From an uncultured Rhodospirillaceae bacterium (lineage in GTDB: Bacteria > Pseudomonadota > Alphaproteobacteria > MPNO01 > UBA2964), in assembly GCA_913052165.1 (NCBI GenBank), contig CAJXEC010000011.1, forward strand, positions 1 through 38,215: 38,215 nt of DNA, read 5' to 3'. The position numbers and the translations under genes are program-made. The notes below the pieces were generated by a model that saw only the letters and a list, made by a program, of their open reading frames with translations, was not told the origin of the DNA and did not search any database. Below are positions 34,734 through 38,215 of this stretch, piece after piece. Every line of letters begins with the position of its first letter. Within the stretch, counting starts at the first letter, position 1.

Positions 34734-36011
34734 CTAATTTTCTTGAATTGCAATCTCAACAATTGGCAAAAGTTGATCTCCAATGTTCTCAAGTATCTCC
34801 ATCTGGTCCAACACTATCTTCTTTGCGACGTCAGTCTGTGACTGTCGGGTTGACGCATCAATAAGTAATGAATAAACCGCGTTTTCAAGAGCTGCCGGCT
34901 TATCTATCCGCACTGCGGCGGCAGTACGAACCATTTCGGAAGTTATTTCATTAAAATTCTCTGTAAAAGGACCAAAGATCACAGCACTACCAAGTTTAGC
35001 GGCCTCCAATATATTTTGACCTCCGTGAGGAATAAGAGACCCCCCAATAAATGAAACTGGTGCGACTCGATAAAAAACTCCCAGTTCACCAATAGAGTCA
35101 GCGATATAAATATCTGTATTAGGTCTTAATGCCTTAGCTCGAGATCTAAGTTGTCCTGTGAGCCCCTGGTTAGCAGCCAGTTCGGCTATTAATTCGCCCC
35201 TTATAGGGTGTCTGGGTGCTATAATGGTTAATAATTTGGGGATTTTATTAGATAGATTCTTATGGGTATTGATAATAAATTCCTCTTCTCCGGGATGAGT
35301 GCTGGCAGCCAACCAGGCGGGACGATCGGCTAAAGAAGCTTTTAACTCAGTGACTATCTGGGTGTCCGCTGGCAGGGGAGCTGACGCGTATTTGAGATTG
35401 CCTAACATTTGAACATTGGCCGCACCTAATCTCTTTAAATTTTTCATATCGGTGTGGCTTTGGGCTAAACAAAGTTTAAAGCCGCCCAGAAGACTGGCGA
35501 TTGTACCTGGAAACCTCGACCAATTCTGCAATGACCGGGGGGATATCCGTCCATTTACCAGGACCATAGGAATGTTTCTTGACTCAGTAAGTTTTATCAA
35601 GTTCGGCCAAAATTCAGACTCGACCCACATTGCAAAATTTGGTTGCCAATGGTCTAGAAATGAGTCGACCCATTGAGGGCAGTCAACAGGCACAAACTGA
35701 TGAATGACATTCTTTGGCAGCCGTTTGGATAGCATATTTGCGGAGGTTACCGTTCCCGTCGTGATCAAAAAGTTACACCTTTTGTAGCGACTATGAAGGA
35801 GTTCAATTAAAGGTAATACCGAGAGCGACTCACCCAGGCTCGCCGCGTGGATCCATATTAAGCTTCCTTTTGGCCTGTTTCGCGAGGGCTTTCCCCTACG
35901 CTCCCCAATTCTTGCTGGATCCTCTTTGCCTTCCCGACATCTTTTATTAATAACACAGTCGATAAAGGGCTTTCCTAAAGTAACTGCCGCTCTATAGGCT
36001 AAAAGGATCAT
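34734..36011 (-). CDS. waaA: 3-deoxy-D-manno-octulosonic acid transferase
   Basis: Transfers Kdo from CMP-Kdo to the lipid A precursor; membrane-associated GT30 glycosyltransferase. The N-terminal 'IWIHAASLGES' contains the catalytic Glu (E61). 'FAMWVESEFWPNLI', 'LVNGRISPRS' and 'APRHPIRGE' are standard KdtA blocks, and 'SFIGGSLIPHGGQNILEAAKLG' forms the CMP-Kdo site. At 425 residues it is of normal length. The number of Kdo units added cannot be read from sequence. It sits between the DUF374 acyltransferase and lpxK, 3 and 0 bp away. Confidence 0.96.
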   Translation of the reverse strand: MILLAYRAAVTLGKPFIDCVINKRCREGKEDPARIGERRGKPSRNRPKGSLIWIHAASLGESLSVLPLIELLHSRYKRCNFLITTGTVTSANMLSKRLPKNVIHQFVPVDCPQWVDSFLDHWQPNFAMWVESEFWPNLIKLTESRNIPMVLVNGRISPRSLQNWSRFPGTIASLLGGFKLCLAQSHTDMKNLKRLGAANVQMLGNLKYASAPLPADTQIVTELKASLADRPAWLAASTHPGEEEFIINTHKNLSNKIPKLLTIIAPRHPIRGELIAELAANQGLTGQLRSRAKALRPNTDIYIADSIGELGVFYRVAPVSFIGGSLIPHGGQNILEAAKLGSAVIFGPFTENFNEITSEMVRTAAAVRIDKPAALENAVYSLLIDASTRQSQTDVAKKIVLDQMEILENIGDQLLPIVEIAIQEN

Positions 36012-36014
36012 TCT

Positions 36015-36728
36015 TTACCGCACCGAGCTATGGCTTTTTTGGGGCTGGATCAGGTTTCTTCCCAAGCGAGTGTCAAGGTCGGCTGTCATCTCATTTAGCG
36101 CGGTCTCGAGAGCGCTGGCTATTTTAGCTATCTTTTCTTTTCCAGCGTCTTTAGGGACATAAATGGGCCTACCCCATAGAAAGATACCCTTCGTAAAGGG
36201 GAAAGGTAACATAAGGCGGTCCCAACTCGATGCTATAAATGCTGACTTGGCTGAGAGGGCCAAAGGTATAATTGGTGCGCCTGTGAGACGGGACGCTTCG
36301 ACAATACCTTTACCGGCTCGCATCCTCGGCCCTTGCGGCCCATCTGGAGTGATTCCGACTACCTCTCCACGTTGAACCGCGCGAATAACTTTTCTCAAGG
36401 CAGCGCTACCACCCTTTGTGGAAGACCCTGCCAATGTATTAATTCCGAAGGGAGCCACGGCTCTGGAAATTAACAACCCATCTCGGTGTTCGGACATCAT
36501 TATATTGATCGGATTTTCAAAGTGCCATGCATGAACAAACATTCCCAGTCGACCATGCCAGAAAGCGATGATAAAGGGTTTTTTATTCTCCAGCATCTCG
36601 GAAGGAATTTCCCTAGACTCTATTCGCCACTTTATGGTTATTTGTGAGAGGCGCAGGTAGGCCGTAATCGTGCACCTGATAAGCCCTTGAATAAGCTCCG
36701 TCCTTAGAACTTTTTTGGCAAAACCCAT
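36015..36728 (-). CDS. DUF374 lysophospholipid acyltransferase family protein
   Basis: 237 residues. The family marker 'PFIIAFWHGRLGMFVHAW' (His about 58) stands where related acyltransferases have their catalytic His motif. 'GSSTKGGSAALRKVIRAVQRGEVVGITPDGPQGPRMRAGKGIVEASRLTGAPIIPLAL' is the conserved DUF374 core. Members are often found in LPS operons of alphaproteobacteria, as here between msbA and waaA, and are presumed to handle a lipid A or phospholipid acyl group; this role is inferred. The gaps to both neighbours are 3 bp. Confidence 0.9.
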   Translation of the reverse strand: MGFAKKVLRTELIQGLIRCTITAYLRLSQITIKWRIESREIPSEMLENKKPFIIAFWHGRLGMFVHAWHFENPINIMMSEHRDGLLISRAVAPFGINTLAGSSTKGGSAALRKVIRAVQRGEVVGITPDGPQGPRMRAGKGIVEASRLTGAPIIPLALSAKSAFIASSWDRLMLPFPFTKGIFLWGRPIYVPKDAGKEKIAKIASALETALNEMTADLDTRLGRNLIQPQKSHSSVR

Positions 36729-36731
36729 TAT

Positions 36732-38215
36732 TTAGCCGTTTTCTCTCGGAGCGGTAGAATTTTGTGCAGACTGTTGCTCTGCAAACTGAAGCGCGTAAAG
36801 CTTGGAATAGGCGCCTTTGCGCTTTAGAAGCTCTGAGTGAGTTCCTGTTTCAATAATTTTGCCATATTCCATTACATATATTCTATCGGCATTCACAACG
36901 GTTGATAATCGATGCGCTATGACGATGGTAGTGCGGTCCTCAGTCAGTGCCGCGAGAGCATTCTGCACTACACGTTCAGTCTCGGTATCCAAGGCAGACG
37001 TGGCCTCATCAAGCAAGAGGATAGGGGCATCTTTTAACATAGCCCGGGCAATCGCAATCCTCTGCTGCTGCCCGCCCGAGAGCTTGAGTCCACGCCCCCC
37101 TACATGCGTTTCGTATCCTGCCGACAAGGTTTGTATGAAGTCGTGGGCGTCCGCAGCTTTTGCAGCCGCAATAATTTCCTCGTCTGTCGCATTAGCTTTT
37201 CCATAAGCGATATTTTCGCGTACGGTATCATCAAATAGAGATATGTCCTGAGTTACCAACGCGATATTTGAGCGAAGGCTTGCTAGAGTAAGAGTTTTAA
37301 CATCAATGCCATCGACTAAAATTGTACCTTTTTGACGGTCATAGAATCTTGGTATCAAATTAAAGATTGTAGATTTACCTGCTCCTGATGGCCCCACTAA
37401 AGCAATGGTTTCGCCTTGTGAGATTTCCAAAGTAACACCTGAGAGAGCTTCCCTATTAGTATCATAGCTGAAATAAACGTTTTCAAATTTTATAGATCCA
37501 AGAGATTTTCCTAATATTTTTGCGCCTTTGGCATCCTTGATCTGAGGCTCGGCATCGATCAGTTGAAAAATACGATCGGCAGCTGCTAAGCCGTTCTGTA
37601 GGTTGGCGTTTAACGATGCGAGCCTCTTCATTGGCTCATATGCTAGCAGGAGGGCAGTAATAAAGGAGAAGAATGTCCCTGGAGTCGTTGCCCCTGCGAG
37701 CACCTGGGTTCCTCCGTATAAGATCACAGCAGCGATAGCCACGCCACCCAATGTCTCCATTATAGGGTGAAATGCAGAGCGGACTCTTGCTGCCCGTTGC
37801 ACGAGTTTGAAGATAGTCTCTATCGCTGCACCTGCCCGATTTATTTCGTAATTTTCCATGCCATACGCCCTGACATGTCGAGCCCCTCGGAAAGTCTCAT
37901 CGAGCAAGGTCGTCAATTGCCCGAACTCTTCCTGGGTATTCGCAGAAATTTGCCTTATTCGGCCTCCCAATCTTACAATTGGATAAATTGCAAGAGGAAA
38001 CACAAAGAATGCGATAATGGCTAAGAGCCAGTCACGTTGAAACATTACTGCCACTAGAAATATAACTGTGAGAGAATCTCGCGCTATACCGGTAAGTGCA
38101 TCGGAGACCGCTGAACGCAAAAGATTAGCATCATTACTAATTCTAGAGATTATTCGACCAGTCGAAGTCGTATTAAAGTACGCTACATCTGTTTTCATTA
38201 AATGGGCATACATCT
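36732..38215 (-). CDS. msbA: ABC exporter, lipid A flippase type (MsbA-like), 5' end missing
   Basis: Fused transmembrane and ATPase half-transporter; 493 residues are visible and the frame runs off the window end, so the first membrane helices lie outside. The visible membrane domain includes 'TGRIISRISNDANLLRS'. The ATPase domain has Walker A 'VGPSGAGKST', Q-loop 'VTQDISLFDDTVRENIAYG', signature 'LSGGQQQRIAIARA', Walker B 'ILLLDEATSALD' and the switch His in 'IVIAHRLSTV'. The location at the head of the lipid A block points to flipping of lipid A-core across the inner membrane. Other lipid exporters of this family look alike, so the symbol rests on context. Confidence 0.9.
   Translation of the reverse strand, partial: MYAHLMKTDVAYFNTTSTGRIISRISNDANLLRSAVSDALTGIARDSLTVIFLVAVMFQRDWLLAIIAFFVFPLAIYPIVRLGGRIRQISANTQEEFGQLTTLLDETFRGARHVRAYGMENYEINRAGAAIETIFKLVQRAARVRSAFHPIMETLGGVAIAAVILYGGTQVLAGATTPGTFFSFITALLLAYEPMKRLASLNANLQNGLAAADRIFQLIDAEPQIKDAKGAKILGKSLGSIKFENVYFSYDTNREALSGVTLEISQGETIALVGPSGAGKSTIFNLIPRFYDRQKGTILVDGIDVKTLTLASLRSNIALVTQDISLFDDTVRENIAYGKANATDEEIIAAAKAADAHDFIQTLSAGYETHVGGRGLKLSGGQQQRIAIARAMLKDAPILLLDEATSALDTETERVVQNALAALTEDRTTIVIAHRLSTVVNADRIYVMEYGKIIETGTHSELLKRKGAYSKLYALQFAEQQSAQNSTAPRENG

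Overview
This window looks like a piece of a compact, mid-GC alphaproteobacterial chromosome, most likely an uncultivated marine Rhodospirillales- or SAR116-like lineage. That placement is an inference from gene content and order; no rRNA is present to confirm it. The pointers are a DUF3035 (BamF-type) lipoprotein behind lspA, the run ribF-ileS-lspA-DUF3035-M16-M16, a PSD/PssA pair of alphaproteobacterial type, and a Gram-negative lipid A block msbA-DUF374-waaA-lpxK-lpxL. I saw no rRNA, tRNA, CRISPR array, transposase or phage gene. Most neighbouring genes abut or overlap, and several start with TTG or GTG.

Layout. 1-2393 (+): the end of pdxH, a universal stress protein and an alpha/beta hydrolase. 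2531-4029 (-): pssA and psd, which make phosphatidylserine and phosphatidylethanolamine. 4097-4810 (-): a full-length but broken SAM hydroxide adenosyltransferase (DUF62) gene with two frameshifts and two in-frame stops; it fills what otherwise looks like a 0.9 kb gap. 4927-12683 (+): ribF, ileS, lspA, a DUF3035 lipoprotein and two M16 proteins, one with and one without the zinc motif. 12684-13424 (-): a TauE/SafE-type permease. 13547-16653 (+): pgi and mutL. 16671-18022 (-): rsmD and an RluB-type pseudouridine synthase.

18041-28805 is an accessory metabolic region lying among housekeeping genes, with tadA embedded in it. It holds a class-I-glutamine-amidotransferase-like (PuuD-type) hydrolase, a divergent Asp/Glu-racemase-fold protein without catalytic cysteines, two tandem UbiD-family decarboxylases, a divergently transcribed PhyH-type dioxygenase with an overlapping alpha/beta hydrolase, a TAXI-TRAP binding protein and fused permease, and a hotdog thioesterase. 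Together they suggest uptake and breakdown of an unknown carboxylated compound. This is the most interesting part of the window, but the substrate cannot be read from sequence.

28903-38215: a small orphan ORF, purD (-), xseA and an M23 peptidase (+), then the lipid A/LPS operon on the minus strand (msbA-DUF374-waaA-lpxK-lpxL), cut by the window end inside msbA. Start sites differ from the ORF track where ribosome-binding sites or signal peptides favour another codon; each case is explained in its entry.
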